Source: Paludibacteraceae bacterium | Lineage (GTDB): Bacteria; Bacteroidota; Bacteroidia; Bacteroidales; Paludibacteraceae | Length of the DNA: 43,048 nucleotides | Reading direction: 5' to 3' | Assembly: GCA_024400115.1 (NCBI GenBank) | Contig: JAKSNF010000018.1 | Location: 1-43,048 of the forward strand | Shown here: positions 21,890-29,141 of the stretch, one piece after another | Layout of the letters: every line of letters starts with the position of its first letter | How positions within the stretch are numbered: the stretch's first letter is position 1 | The notes under the pieces: generated by a model | Databases searched by the model: none | The model's input: only the letters and a program-made list of their open reading frames with translations | What the model was told of the DNA's origin: nothing | Position numbers and translations under genes: made by a program

Positions 21890-23230
21890 ATGAATTTTAG
21901 CGAACAAGACTTGGCGCAACTGGAGCAACACGGCATTAGTCTAAATAAAGCTCAAGAGCAGTTGCAGAACTTCGTAAATGGTTTCCCAGACCTTAACATC
22001 GTTGCTCCTGCTTCAACCAAAAAAGGCATTATCAACCCCTCCAAGGCGGAACAAGAGACCTATGTTAAGGCTTGGCAATCGTACCTCCAAGAGGGACATA
22101 AGATTGTTAAGTTCGTTCCCGCTTCGGGAGCTGCTTCTCGTATGTTCAAAGACCTGTTTGCGTACCTCGAAACGGGCGAAGAAACGCCCTTTATTCAGGA
22201 GTTCCTCTCCAATAAAGACCGCTTCGCTTTTGGTAACCAACTGGAGGGCAAGGACGGACAAGACGCCGTGCGTTTCTTGCTGGAGGATATGAACTATGGT
22301 CAGTTACCCAAGGGACTGCTGCTTTTCCATAAGTATCGCGATGGCGCACGCACACCCGCGTTAGAGCATATGGTAGAGGGAGCTATGTACGCCGCCTCCA
22401 ATGGGGTAGTGAACATCCATTTTACCGTTAGCCACGAGCATTTGCCACTGTTCAGAAAACATATAGCCGACCATCTGCAAGCCTTGGAAAAGAAGTACAA
22501 CGTCCGTTTCGACATCTCTTTCTCGGAGCAGTCTCCTGCTACGGATACTTTAGCCGCTAATCCTGACGGTACACCCTTCCGAACCAAAGAGGGCAAACTC
22601 CTCTTCCGTCCCGGAGGACATGGCGCACTCATTGAGAACCTCAATGCTATTGATGCCGATGTGGTCTTTGTTAAGAACATCGACAATGTCGTTCCCGACC
22701 GCCTAAAGAAGGATATGGTACATTATAAACAAGTGCTGGCTGGCGTACTCGTAACCGAGCAAAAGAAAGTCTTTGAACGCTTGCAAGACCCCTCTATTAC
22801 CGAAGAGGAGAGGTTGCGTCTCAATCGTCCTATCCGCGTCTGCGGTGTGGTTAAGAACACGGGCGAACCCGGGGGTGGACCTTTTATCGTAAGGGACGAG
22901 GACGGCACGGAGAGTTATCAGATTTTAGAGAGCAGTCAGATTAAGGATAAGTCGCTCATGGAGAAGGCTACGCACTTCAATCCGGTTGATCTCGTCTGTG
23001 CAGTGAAGGACTATGAGGGTAAGCCTTTTGATTTGCCGAAATATGTGGATCCCAAGACGGGTTTCATCTCGTCTAAGAGTAAGGACGGCAAGGAGTTAAA
23101 GGCATTAGAGTTACCCGGCTTGTGGAATGGTGCGATGGCTAAGTGGAACACCATCTTCGTCCAAGTCCCCATCTCGACCTTCAATCCCGTTAAGACGGTC
23201 AACGACCTCCTCCGCGATCAGCATCAATAG
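21890..23230 (+). CDS. DUF4301 family protein
   Basis: 446 residues from ATG 21890, chosen because it directly follows the promoter; the longer open frame from 21440 crosses the promoter and the kinase gene. The sequence has FVPASGAASRMFKDLFAYLE, GLLLFHKYRDGARTPALEHM, FRPGGHGALIENLN and VKNIDNVVPDRLK, features of DUF4301, which resembles nucleotidyltransferases in sugar-nucleotide metabolism (GxG-type N-terminal loop, FRPGGHGAL). No function is established to my knowledge. It appears to be transcribed alone or with the following CYTH gene. Confidence 0.88.
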   Translation: MNFSEQDLAQLEQHGISLNKAQEQLQNFVNGFPDLNIVAPASTKKGIINPSKAEQETYVKAWQSYLQEGHKIVKFVPASGAASRMFKDLFAYLETGEETPFIQEFLSNKDRFAFGNQLEGKDGQDAVRFLLEDMNYGQLPKGLLLFHKYRDGARTPALEHMVEGAMYAASNGVVNIHFTVSHEHLPLFRKHIADHLQALEKKYNVRFDISFSEQSPATDTLAANPDGTPFRTKEGKLLFRPGGHGALIENLNAIDADVVFVKNIDNVVPDRLKKDMVHYKQVLAGVLVTEQKKVFERLQDPSITEEERLRLNRPIRVCGVVKNTGEPGGGPFIVRDEDGTESYQILESSQIKDKSLMEKATHFNPVDLVCAVKDYEGKPFDLPKYVDPKTGFISSKSKDGKELKALELPGLWNGAMAKWNTIFVQVPISTFNPVKTVNDLLRDQHQ

Positions 23231-23231
23231 C

Positions 23232-23257
23232 GGAGAGCCTCCGCAGGCGTTTTTTTA
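23232..23257 (+). terminator. Weak terminator after the DUF4301 gene
   Basis: GGAG-AGC-CTCC and GCCT/AGGC stems compete just before a T7 run (23251-23257). Short stems make this tentative. Confidence 0.45.
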
Positions 23258-23279
23258 TCTGTTGGAAAATAAATTTTAT

Positions 23280-23831
23280 ATGCAAAATATCGAAATAGAA
23301 CGTAAGTTCCTCGTCTTGGACGAGAGTTATAAGTCAATGGCGACGGAGAAACACACCATTGAGCAAGGTTATTTATGCAAGGACCCGGACAAAACGGTCC
23401 GTGTACGTATATGGGACGACAAAGGTTTCTTGACGATTAAGTCGGCTAAGAACCAAGTCGGTTTCTCACGTTTTGAGTGGGAACGCGAGATTAGCCTTAG
23501 TGATGCTAAGGAACTCATGTCTCTTGCCCTCCCGGGTAAGATAGAGAAAACCCGTTGGATCATCCCTGCTACGCGACCTTCAACTTCTAAACTCTCAACT
23601 AACGAACTAGACGGCAACTCTATACGGCTTGCCGATCGCGCCCCTTGGGGCAGAGAACTCTACACTCTCCACTCTCAACTCAAATGGGAAATCGACGAGT
23701 TCCATGGTCGTTTGGAAGGTTTTGTGATGGCGGAGATTGAGTTGGGAAGTGAGGATGAGAAATTTGATAAACCGACCTTTATTGGGGCAGAAGTGACAGG
23801 AAATCCGCGTTATTACAACGCAAATATGTAA
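23280..23831 (+). CDS. CYTH-domain (class IV adenylate cyclase / triphosphatase-like) protein
   Basis: 183 residues from ATG 23280. IEIERKFLV is the ExExK signature, followed by EQGYLCKDPDKTVRVRIWDDKGFLTIKS, FEWEREI, WEIDEFHGRLEGFVMAEIELGSE and TGNPRYYNANM, the tunnel-lining charged residues of short CYTH proteins. Likely substrates are inorganic or nucleoside triphosphates. The usual length is about 155 residues; the excess is a heptamer/palindrome element at residues about 101-137 between TRWIIPA and LKWEIDEFHG, where homologues have a short loop. The frame stays open through it. Confidence 0.92.
   Translation: MQNIEIERKFLVLDESYKSMATEKHTIEQGYLCKDPDKTVRVRIWDDKGFLTIKSAKNQVGFSRFEWEREISLSDAKELMSLALPGKIEKTRWIIPATRPSTSKLSTNELDGNSIRLADRAPWGRELYTLHSQLKWEIDEFHGRLEGFVMAEIELGSEDEKFDKPTFIGAEVTGNPRYYNANM
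23582..23690 (+). repeat. Composite heptamer/palindrome element in the CYTH gene
   Basis: Heptamers, an AGACGGC module, CGGCTTGCCG, GCCCCTTGGGGC, then heptamers again. 23617-23662 is identical to the reverse complement of 11062-11107 in rlmN. The orientation relative to the host gene is the same in both. Confidence 0.94.
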
Positions 23832-23857
23832 AAAAGCACGAAAAAAAGCAAAAATAT

Positions 23858-23888
23858 TTGCGTATATCAAAAAAAAGCATTACCTTTG
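23858..23888 (+). promoter_or_regulatory. Promoter of tRNA-Ser
   Basis: TTG (23858-23860), 20 nt, TACCTTTG (23881-23888), about 70 bp upstream of the tRNA. Confidence 0.75.
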
Positions 23889-23937
23889 CACCCGCTTTTG
23901 AAAAAGAAAGCAAATTTCGGACAAACGTCCAACTCAG

Positions 23938-23959
23938 TTGCGTCGACTTCGCGACGCAA
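23938..23959 (+). repeat. Inverted repeat abutting the tRNA 5' end
   Basis: TTGCGTCG and CGACGCAA arms with a 6-nt loop end one base before the first tRNA nucleotide. In the transcript it would be a leader hairpin at the RNase P cut site. Confidence 0.7.
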
Positions 23960-24046
<87 letters not shown>

Positions 24047-24057
24047 CAAAGCGTCGA

Positions 24058-24213
24058 GGGTTGATACTGAAACGCAAACAAAAATGGAAACTCGAAAGGG
24101 TTTCCATTTTGTTGTATATACGTCAGCTAACGTTGAGAGCTTGCTCACATAAGGAAGCAGCCGTATATACAACGAATGGCGTTTAGCCATGATTGTGCGT
24201 TTCAGTAGAACCC
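24058..24213 (+). other. Nested four-stem structured region after tRNA-Ser
   Basis: Closing stem: GGGTT plus TACTGAAACGCA (24058-24062, 24065-24076) pair with TGCGTTTCAGTA plus AACCC (24196-24207, 24209-24213). Inside are three hairpins: 24081-24091/24100-24110 (11 bp, also a plausible tRNA terminator), 24111-24122/24162-24173 (12 bp) and 24176-24180/24186-24190 (5 bp). Two perfect 12-bp stems and an 11-bp stem in 156 nt are not expected by chance. It could be a structured RNA or a MITE-like element with terminal inverted repeats. Confidence 0.75.
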
Positions 24214-24458
24214 CTATTGCTTGTGCAGGACGCCTCCGGCAGGACTTGGGGTTTTCGAGGTGGGCTCGCGCAGCGAGGTCGGTGCCCTCGAATCCCCCTC
24301 TCCCGATGTTTGAGCACGGAACCGCCGAATCCCCCTATCTCTCTGCTGTCTGTACTATCTTCTCACACCCTTCGACTAAATCGCGATAGGTGGCTTCAAA
24401 GTCTCTTGTGCCATCACCGACCGACATATATTCCCATGGCAAACAAATAGGATTTTAG
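24214..24458. other. Non-coding stretch with more hairpins and tRNA-tail-like motifs
   Basis: No convincing gene; short frames here lack family features. AACCCC (24209-24214) can pair with GGGGTT (24248-24253), TTCGAGG (24254-24260) with CCTCGAA (24286-24292), and CTCGC/GCGAG (24265-24277) nests inside. TCGAATCCCCCTCTCCCG (24288-24305) resembles the 3' end of the tRNA-Ser, and CGAATCCCCCTATC (24326-24339) is a second partial match. Confidence 0.55.
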
Positions 24459-24647
24459 TCATTTTTTCTTTCCTTCTTTAATATCTACGACAATAGCAAG
24501 AATAAGTTGTAGTAGTCCTGCGGCAGCGAAGATGGCACCGATAGTTGGCACATTGCGCACGAAGCAGCCAATGGCTGCCACGAACCACGCCATGGCGATA
24601 ACGTACATCAGTGTCGCATTTAATAAGGGTTTACGATGTGTTGTCAT
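24459..24647 (-). CDS. Small membrane protein, function unknown
   Basis: 62 residues from ATG 24647; the longer frame begins inside the promoter. Two hydrophobic segments (TLMYVIAMAWFVAAIGCFV and IGAIFAAAGLLQLILAIVV) predict a two-helix inner-membrane protein ending in a Lys-rich KEGKKK tail. It has its own promoter and is convergent with the tRNA region. No family is recognised. Confidence 0.7.
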   Translation of the reverse strand: MTTHRKPLLNATLMYVIAMAWFVAAIGCFVRNVPTIGAIFAAAGLLQLILAIVVDIKEGKKK

Positions 24648-24671
24648 ACTTGCAGTAGCAGTTTGCGACTG

Positions 24672-24702
24672 CAAAGATACAAAGAATTTTTGGAATAAGC
24701 AA
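24672..24702 (-). promoter_or_regulatory. Promoter of the small membrane protein gene
   Basis: Minus-strand TATCTTTG (24679-24672) with TTG (24702-24700) 20 nt upstream, 25 bp before the ATG. Confidence 0.7.
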
Positions 24703-24827
24703 AAAAAGTTTACTTTTGTTTGCTATTTTTAATAAAATTCAATGTCGGACGCCTACATCTTAGGTGTAGAGTGACAACGAGGTCACACTGTCCAATGCCT
24801 ATTCAGCGAGGAGAAACCCAAAGGCTA

Positions 24828-25310
24828 CTAATTATCATGCAACATCATCCGAATGGCAGCATCAAGCATCTGCTGCTGGTCGAAAGCCAATGTGGGTGTT
24901 TCGAGAATGGGGAACCACTTAGCTTCGGCGGCATCGTCACCGGCGCAAGCGTCCTCCATCTTCCCGTAGAAGAAGGACATATAAGCCACCGTAATGACGC
25001 GACCACGAGGGTCACGATGGACTGCGTCATAGACGCCTACGAACTGCCTAACCGGCACGGATATACCGGTTTCCTCCATCAACTCACGCGCTGCACACTG
25101 CGCAAGCGTCTCGTCCATATTAAGAAACCCGCCGGGGAATGCCCAGCAATCTTTGTAAGGCTCATGCCCACGCTTAATGAGTAGCACATACCACTCGTCA
25201 TCCTCTCCTTTGGTAAAGAGGATGCTGTCCGTGGTCATTGCCGGACGTTCGTATCGGTACGCATAGCGGTACCCGTCCGGATCGTTAATCGTTTTGTATT
25301 CTTGTTCCAT
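24828..25310 (-). CDS. Nudix hydrolase
   Basis: 160 residues. The Nudix box is complete: GGFLNMDETLAQCAARELMEETGI split as G-x5-E-x7-REx2EExG. The preceding KDCWAFPGGF and the start SILFTKGEDDEWYVLLIKRG fit ADP-ribose or nucleotide-sugar hydrolases. There is no C-terminal winged helix, so it is not an NrtR regulator. It lies at the end of the EngB-SDR train, after a degraded gene. The 113 bp downstream hold short inverted repeats (24751-24767, 24770-24785) that may end the transcript. Confidence 0.93.
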   Translation of the reverse strand: MEQEYKTINDPDGYRYAYRYERPAMTTDSILFTKGEDDEWYVLLIKRGHEPYKDCWAFPGGFLNMDETLAQCAARELMEETGISVPVRQFVGVYDAVHRDPRGRVITVAYMSFFYGKMEDACAGDDAAEAKWFPILETPTLAFDQQQMLDAAIRMMLHDN

Positions 25311-25319
25311 ATCTTATTT

Positions 25320-25516
25320 TTACCGAATAAAATTCGTCTGTTGTTTGGGCTCTTTGGTGGGATGGGGTTCCTTTTGCCCGCTATGTATGATATCTCTTGC
25401 TTCGAGGTTGGGCTTATGATGGCCCTGAGTGGTGACATTGTACATGGCGTTAACCATCTCTGTCATGGTGCATATCTGCCTACATAGCCGGTAGTGCCGG
25501 TTAGAATTACTTTCAT
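25320..25516 (-). pseudogene. Relic of an NAD(P)-binding epimerase-like gene
   Basis: ATG at 25516 starts MKVILTGTTGYVG, a Rossmann start typical of atypical SDR/epimerase proteins, but the frame stops at 25463. In another frame 25320-25470 reads TEMVNAMYNVTTQGHHKPNLEARDI, which resembles the C-terminus of the same family (NAMINVxxxGYxKxxLEVRDI as I recall). About 180 central residues are missing and the frame is shifted. This is an internally deleted remnant. Confidence 0.7.
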
Positions 25517-25549
25517 GGTGGATGGTGGATTGTGGATGGTGGATGGTTA
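25517..25549 (-). repeat. ACCATCC heptamer array
   Basis: On the minus strand ACCATCC, ACCATCC, ACAATCC, ACCATCC and ACC run directly into the relic's ATG and fill the space after the SDR stop. Same class as 10235-10262. Confidence 0.88.
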
Positions 25550-26374
25550 GGCGTGGTTTATCATCCATCGGTTGAGGTTATCCCACCAACGAGAGGGTAG
25601 GAGAGCGTGCGAGTAGATGATGAGGTTAGCTCCTAAACCGGGTTGGTAGCGCAACCGCGGACGACGGGCGTTGACTGCTTTACAGATTGCCTTACGAACC
25701 TTATCCGGTCCGGAGAGTAGGTTAGAGGTATAGAGTTTGCGCATGAGCGTAGCTTCCTTCGTTGCAAAGGTCTCATAGACGGTTCCTTGGGACGAGTCAT
25801 ACAGATGGTCGGCGGCTATCAGTCCCCAATCGGTCTTGATAGCACTGGGTTCGATGATGACTACCTTAATACCATAAGGTTTGACCTCCATGCGTAGGGC
25901 ATCGGATAGGGCTTCTACTGCGAACTTAGACACGTTATACCACCCACAATTAGCGAGGGTTACCTTGCCGGCAATAGAGGCTATATTGATGATTCGCCCG
26001 CTGTGTTGGGCACGCATAGTAGGAAGAATGAGTTGGATGAGTCGTGCTAAACCGAACACATTAACTTCGAGTTGGCGGTGTGCCTCTTGGGGTGTGACGT
26101 TCTCTACTGCACCTAAAGAGCCATAACCGGCATTATTGATAAGTACATCAATGTGTCCTTGTTCGGAGAGTAAGGTGGAAACGGCTGCTTGTATAGAAGC
26201 CTCGTCGGTAACATCCAAAGAGAGAGGATGAACACCTACCTCGCGGAGCGGTTCCATAAGTTCAATGCGACGAGCGGCGGCATAGACGATGTGTCCTTGC
26301 AGAGCAAGGCTCTTGGCGGTTTCGTAACCAATGCCGCTACTGCCTCCGGTTATTAAAATTACTTGTTGCTTCAT
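25547..26374 (-). CDS. Short-chain dehydrogenase/reductase
   Basis: 275 residues from ATG 26374 (MKQQVILITGG). The classical SDR motifs are present: TGGSSGIG for cofactor binding, NNAGYGS, INIASIAG with the catalytic Ser, and YNVSK with the catalytic Tyr and Lys. It resembles oxidoreductases that accept ketosteroid- or fatty-type substrates, but the substrate cannot be inferred. It starts 10 bp after the Dtd fusion gene, in the same run. Confidence 0.92.
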   Translation of the reverse strand: MKQQVILITGGSSGIGYETAKSLALQGHIVYAAARRIELMEPLREVGVHPLSLDVTDEASIQAAVSTLLSEQGHIDVLINNAGYGSLGAVENVTPQEAHRQLEVNVFGLARLIQLILPTMRAQHSGRIINIASIAGKVTLANCGWYNVSKFAVEALSDALRMEVKPYGIKVVIIEPSAIKTDWGLIAADHLYDSSQGTVYETFATKEATLMRKLYTSNLLSGPDKVRKAICKAVNARRPRLRYQPGLGANLIIYSHALLPSRWWDNLNRWMINHA

Positions 26375-26384
26375 AATCGCTATT

Positions 26385-27281
26385 TTACCGGTCAAAGAGT
26401 TTGACTAATTCTTCAAGGTATTGGCGGTCAATGTCGTCAAATGTAGCCAATTGTTCGCTGTCTATATCGAGTACGGCAATGATTTCCCCGTGGCGACGAA
26501 TGGGTACCACTATCTCGCTACGCGATGCCGATGAGCAGGCTATATGTCCGGGGAATAACGCTACGTTAGGCACTACTTGTGTTTCACCGGTCTGCCAGCA
26601 AGTACCGCAAACGCCACGCCCCTTGGGGATACGTGTGCAAGCTAATGGTCCTTGGAAAGGTCCTAATACCAATTCGTCTCCCACAACACGATAGAATCCT
26701 GTCCACCAGAAATGGAAGGTCTCGTGTAACATAGCGGCAATGTTAGCCATATTGGCTATGTCGTCTGCTTCGCTACTGATAACGGCTTTCACTTGAGGCA
26801 ATAACGCTTCATAGCGTTGCTGCTTGGTATTTCCTGTCTGTGCTGAATCGAGGATGATGGTTACCGGACCGTCGTTGACGAAATCGACCTTCATGTCCGC
26901 TCCAAAACGACCGGTCTCGACATGCAAACTATACTGTTGACGGAGCACTTCATTGAAGTAATCATAGAGAGGCTCTGCCACTTGTGGTCGCGCTGCCTGA
27001 ATGAACGAAGGGCGATTGCCGTGGCGGCAGTCGGCATAAAGGGTGAACTGGGAGATAGAGAGTATCTGTCCATCTACCTCATGAAGGGAGAGGTTCATCT
27101 TGCCGTCTGCGTCTTCAAAGATACGCATTTGCGCCACTTTCTTGGCAAGGTAATCTGCCTCCGCTTGTGTGTCACCATCGGTGATTCCTACCAAGAGGAG
27201 GAATCCTTTGCCAATCCGACCAACGACTTGGTTGTCTATTCTGACCTCGGCTTTAGAGGTTCGTTGTACTATTACGCGCAT
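26385..27281 (-). CDS. dtd: Fusion: D-aminoacyl-tRNA deacylase + free methionine-(R)-sulfoxide reductase
   Basis: 298 residues in one uninterrupted frame. Residues 1-148 are Dtd: [13 protein letters not shown], the SQFTLYAD motif and [11 protein letters not shown] (the GP motif); it removes D-amino acids from tRNA. Residues about 153-298 are a GAF-domain fRMsr (MsrC): [61 protein letters not shown] and VLDIDSE, with the three redox cysteines in place. Free Met-R-sulfoxide is a usual product of oxidative damage. The linker is only about 5 residues. The fusion may join two amino-acid quality functions in one polypeptide. It lies 32 bp after the engB stop. Confidence 0.95.
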   Translation of the reverse strand: MRVIVQRTSKAEVRIDNQVVGRIGKGFLLLVGITDGDTQAEADYLAKKVAQMRIFEDADGKMNLSLHEVDGQILSISQFTLYADCRHGNRPSFIQAARPQVAEPLYDYFNEVLRQQYSLHVETGRFGADMKVDFVNDGPVTIILDSAQTGNTKQQRYEALLPQVKAVISSEADDIANMANIAAMLHETFHFWWTGFYRVVGDELVLGPFQGPLACTRIPKGRGVCGTCWQTGETQVVPNVALFPGHIACSSASRSEIVVPIRRHGEIIAVLDIDSEQLATFDDIDRQYLEELVKLFDR

Positions 27282-27313
27282 AAGTTACGATTGTTTGCTT
27301 ATTGATGATTGTG

Positions 27314-27901
27314 CTATGCATTGAGTGATTCGATATAAGATAGTAGTTCGTCGGTTCCGAGACCTGTTTCGGCACTGGTGACAAAGATTGGCGGGAGTTC
27401 TTCCCACGTGTCTAAAAGAGTGCGTTTATAGGCGTCTATGTTCTCGCTCAAGCGTCCCTTACCGAGTTTGTCGGATTTAGTAAAGACAATAGCAAAAGGA
27501 ATCTCGTTCTCTCCGAGCCATTGCATGAACTCAAGGTCTATGCGCTGCGGTGCTAACCGACTATCTACCAGTACGAAGAGAGATACCAGCGGTTCGCGAC
27601 GGAGGCAGTAACCCTCAATCATATGACGCAGTTTCTCCCGCTGCTCCTTGCCCGTTTGGGCGAAACCGTAACCGGGGAGATCGACGAGGGTCCACTTAGT
27701 GGAAGACTCTATTTGAAAGAGATTGATGAGGAGGGTCTTACCTGGTTTTTGGGAGGTTTTGGCTAATTTAGGGGTGTGGGTTAGGGCATTGATGAGACTT
27801 GACTTACCCACATTACTGCGACCGATGAAGGCATATTCGGGTAACGTGAGGGCAGGACATTGACTGACGTCAGGACTGGAGGTAATGAAAGAGGCGGTCA
27901 T
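27314..27901 (-). CDS. engB: Ribosome-biogenesis GTPase EngB (YihA)
   Basis: 195 residues, normal length. G1 [17 protein letters not shown]3 [10 protein letters not shown]4 FTKSDK and G5 VTSAE are present. It acts in late 50S subunit assembly. It has its own promoter overlapping the divergent mltG promoter and heads a minus-strand run with the Dtd fusion, SDR and Nudix genes. Confidence 0.96.
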   Translation of the reverse strand: MTASFITSSPDVSQCPALTLPEYAFIGRSNVGKSSLINALTHTPKLAKTSQKPGKTLLINLFQIESSTKWTLVDLPGYGFAQTGKEQREKLRHMIEGYCLRREPLVSLFVLVDSRLAPQRIDLEFMQWLGENEIPFAIVFTKSDKLGKGRLSENIDAYKRTLLDTWEELPPIFVTSAETGLGTDELLSYIESLNA

Positions 27902-27935
27902 GGAAATGATGGATTGATAAATGATGAATTGATGG
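27899..27935. repeat. ATGATGGATTG-type short repeats upstream of engB
   Basis: Four ATCA-cored units spaced 7-8 bp apart in the engB leader (minus strand: ATCAATTC, ATCATTT, ATCAATCC, ATCATTT). Confidence 0.55.
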
Positions 27936-27957
27936 TTGCTTTTTCATAAATCGGGTG

Positions 27958-27988
27958 CAAAAATACAAAAAAATTTGTATATGTGCAA
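27958..27988 (-). promoter_or_regulatory. Promoter of engB
   Basis: Minus-strand TATTTTTG (27965-27958) with TTG (27988-27986) 20 nt upstream. It shares bases with the divergent mltG promoter. Confidence 0.6.
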
Positions 27989-28005
27989 AAAAAAGTGTAT
28001 CTTTG
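27975..28005 (+). promoter_or_regulatory. Promoter of mltG
   Basis: TTG (27975-27977), 20 nt, TATCTTTG (27998-28005), 21 bp before the ATG. Confidence 0.75.
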
Positions 28006-28026
28006 CGCGATTTTTTAGTTGAAAGA

Positions 28027-29055
28027 ATGAAAAAAGGATTTATTTTTTTAGTATTTATATTATTTATAGGTTTAGGCGGAGTATTAGTTAATCGCTATTA
28101 TCGCCTCAATTATTGTAACTTCACCTCTAAGGATGGAGAAGATCATGCTTACTATTTTTATCCGGATATGACTACCGATTCGGTGATGGCGCTTATAGAG
28201 AACGATTACGAGGTAGGTTCCGTTCTGCAGAGGGGAAGGCATATTCGTAAAATGGAGTTGAAGAAGGTGGAACCGGGGTATTATAAGTTCCCTGCGAAGA
28301 TGGGTGATAAGGTACTTATTCGTCGCCTTAAATTAGGAGAAGAGACGCCGGTTAAGTTGTCGTTTACTCATTATCTCCGTACGCCGGAGCAGTTGGCAGG
28401 ACATATAAGCAAACAGTTGCTTCTTGATTCTGCCGATATAGCGAGTAGGATGTACGACGCAGCGTTTATGGCTACTTATGGACTGAAGCCGGAAACGGCT
28501 ATTACGTTGTTCTTGCCGGATACGTACGAGGTTTATTGGTCGATGACGGCAGACCAATTCTTTGCTCGCATGGCGAAGGAGTATAAACGCTTCTGGACAG
28601 ACGAGAGGAAAAGTAAGGCGGCGGCAAAGAAAATGAGTCAGAGTGAGGTGGCAACCTTGGCGTCTATCGTGGAGAGTGAGACGAATAAACAAGAGGAATA
28701 CCCCACGATAGCGTCTATTTATTTGAACCGTATTCGCTTGGGTATTCCGATGCAAGCGTGCCCGACGGTTATTTTTGCGCAAAGAGATTTTAATAAGAGG
28801 CGAGTGCTAAAGAAAGACTTGGAGTTTGATTCTCCGTATAATACGTATAAGCATAGGGGCTTGCCTCCGGGACCGATTCGCTGTACGCGTAAGAGTACGA
28901 TAGATGCGGTGTTGGATGCGCCGAGGACGGATTATTTGTATATGTGTGCCAATCCCGATTTCAGTGGCACGCATGTGTTCACTAAGTCGTTGCGCGAGCA
29001 CCAACGAGTGGCAGCTCAGTACCAACGGGAACTGAATAAGAGGCATGTGAGGTGA
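28027..29055 (+). CDS. mltG: Endolytic murein transglycosylase MltG (YceG-like)
   Basis: 342 residues from ATG 28027. One N-terminal transmembrane helix (GFIFLVFILFIGLGGVLV), a LysM-like region, then the catalytic segment LASIVESETNKQEEYPTIASIYLNRI with the conserved Glu and YNTYKHRGLPPGPI. It cleaves nascent glycan strands and sets their length. Homologues are normally annotated as 330-350 residues, so it is complete. Confidence 0.95.
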   Translation: MKKGFIFLVFILFIGLGGVLVNRYYRLNYCNFTSKDGEDHAYYFYPDMTTDSVMALIENDYEVGSVLQRGRHIRKMELKKVEPGYYKFPAKMGDKVLIRRLKLGEETPVKLSFTHYLRTPEQLAGHISKQLLLDSADIASRMYDAAFMATYGLKPETAITLFLPDTYEVYWSMTADQFFARMAKEYKRFWTDERKSKAAAKKMSQSEVATLASIVESETNKQEEYPTIASIYLNRIRLGIPMQACPTVIFAQRDFNKRRVLKKDLEFDSPYNTYKHRGLPPGPIRCTRKSTIDAVLDAPRTDYLYMCANPDFSGTHVFTKSLREHQRVAAQYQRELNKRHVR

Positions 29056-29086
29056 GTAGGGTGAGGGTAAGATCAAAAATAAGTTG

Positions 29087-29094
29087 TATCTTTG
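29087..29094 (+). promoter_or_regulatory. -7 box upstream of the DUF234 ATPase
   Basis: TATCTTTG with AAGTTG before it, 48 bp before the ATG. No TTG at the standard distance. Confidence 0.5.
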
Positions 29095-29141
29095 CGGTCG
29101 AAATTTTATGTCGGTAAAATTTATAGTTATAAAAAATCGTT

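Noticed and set aside
24111..24173. SRP (4.5S-like) RNA
   Set aside because: GTCAG and GGAAGCAGC occur on the two sides of the 12-bp stem, but the UCC-GGAA-GGA apical helix is missing and 26 nt of other sequence lie between; similarity is too limited.
24189..24450. Short plus-strand frames after the tRNA
   Set aside because: They cross hairpins and show no family motif.
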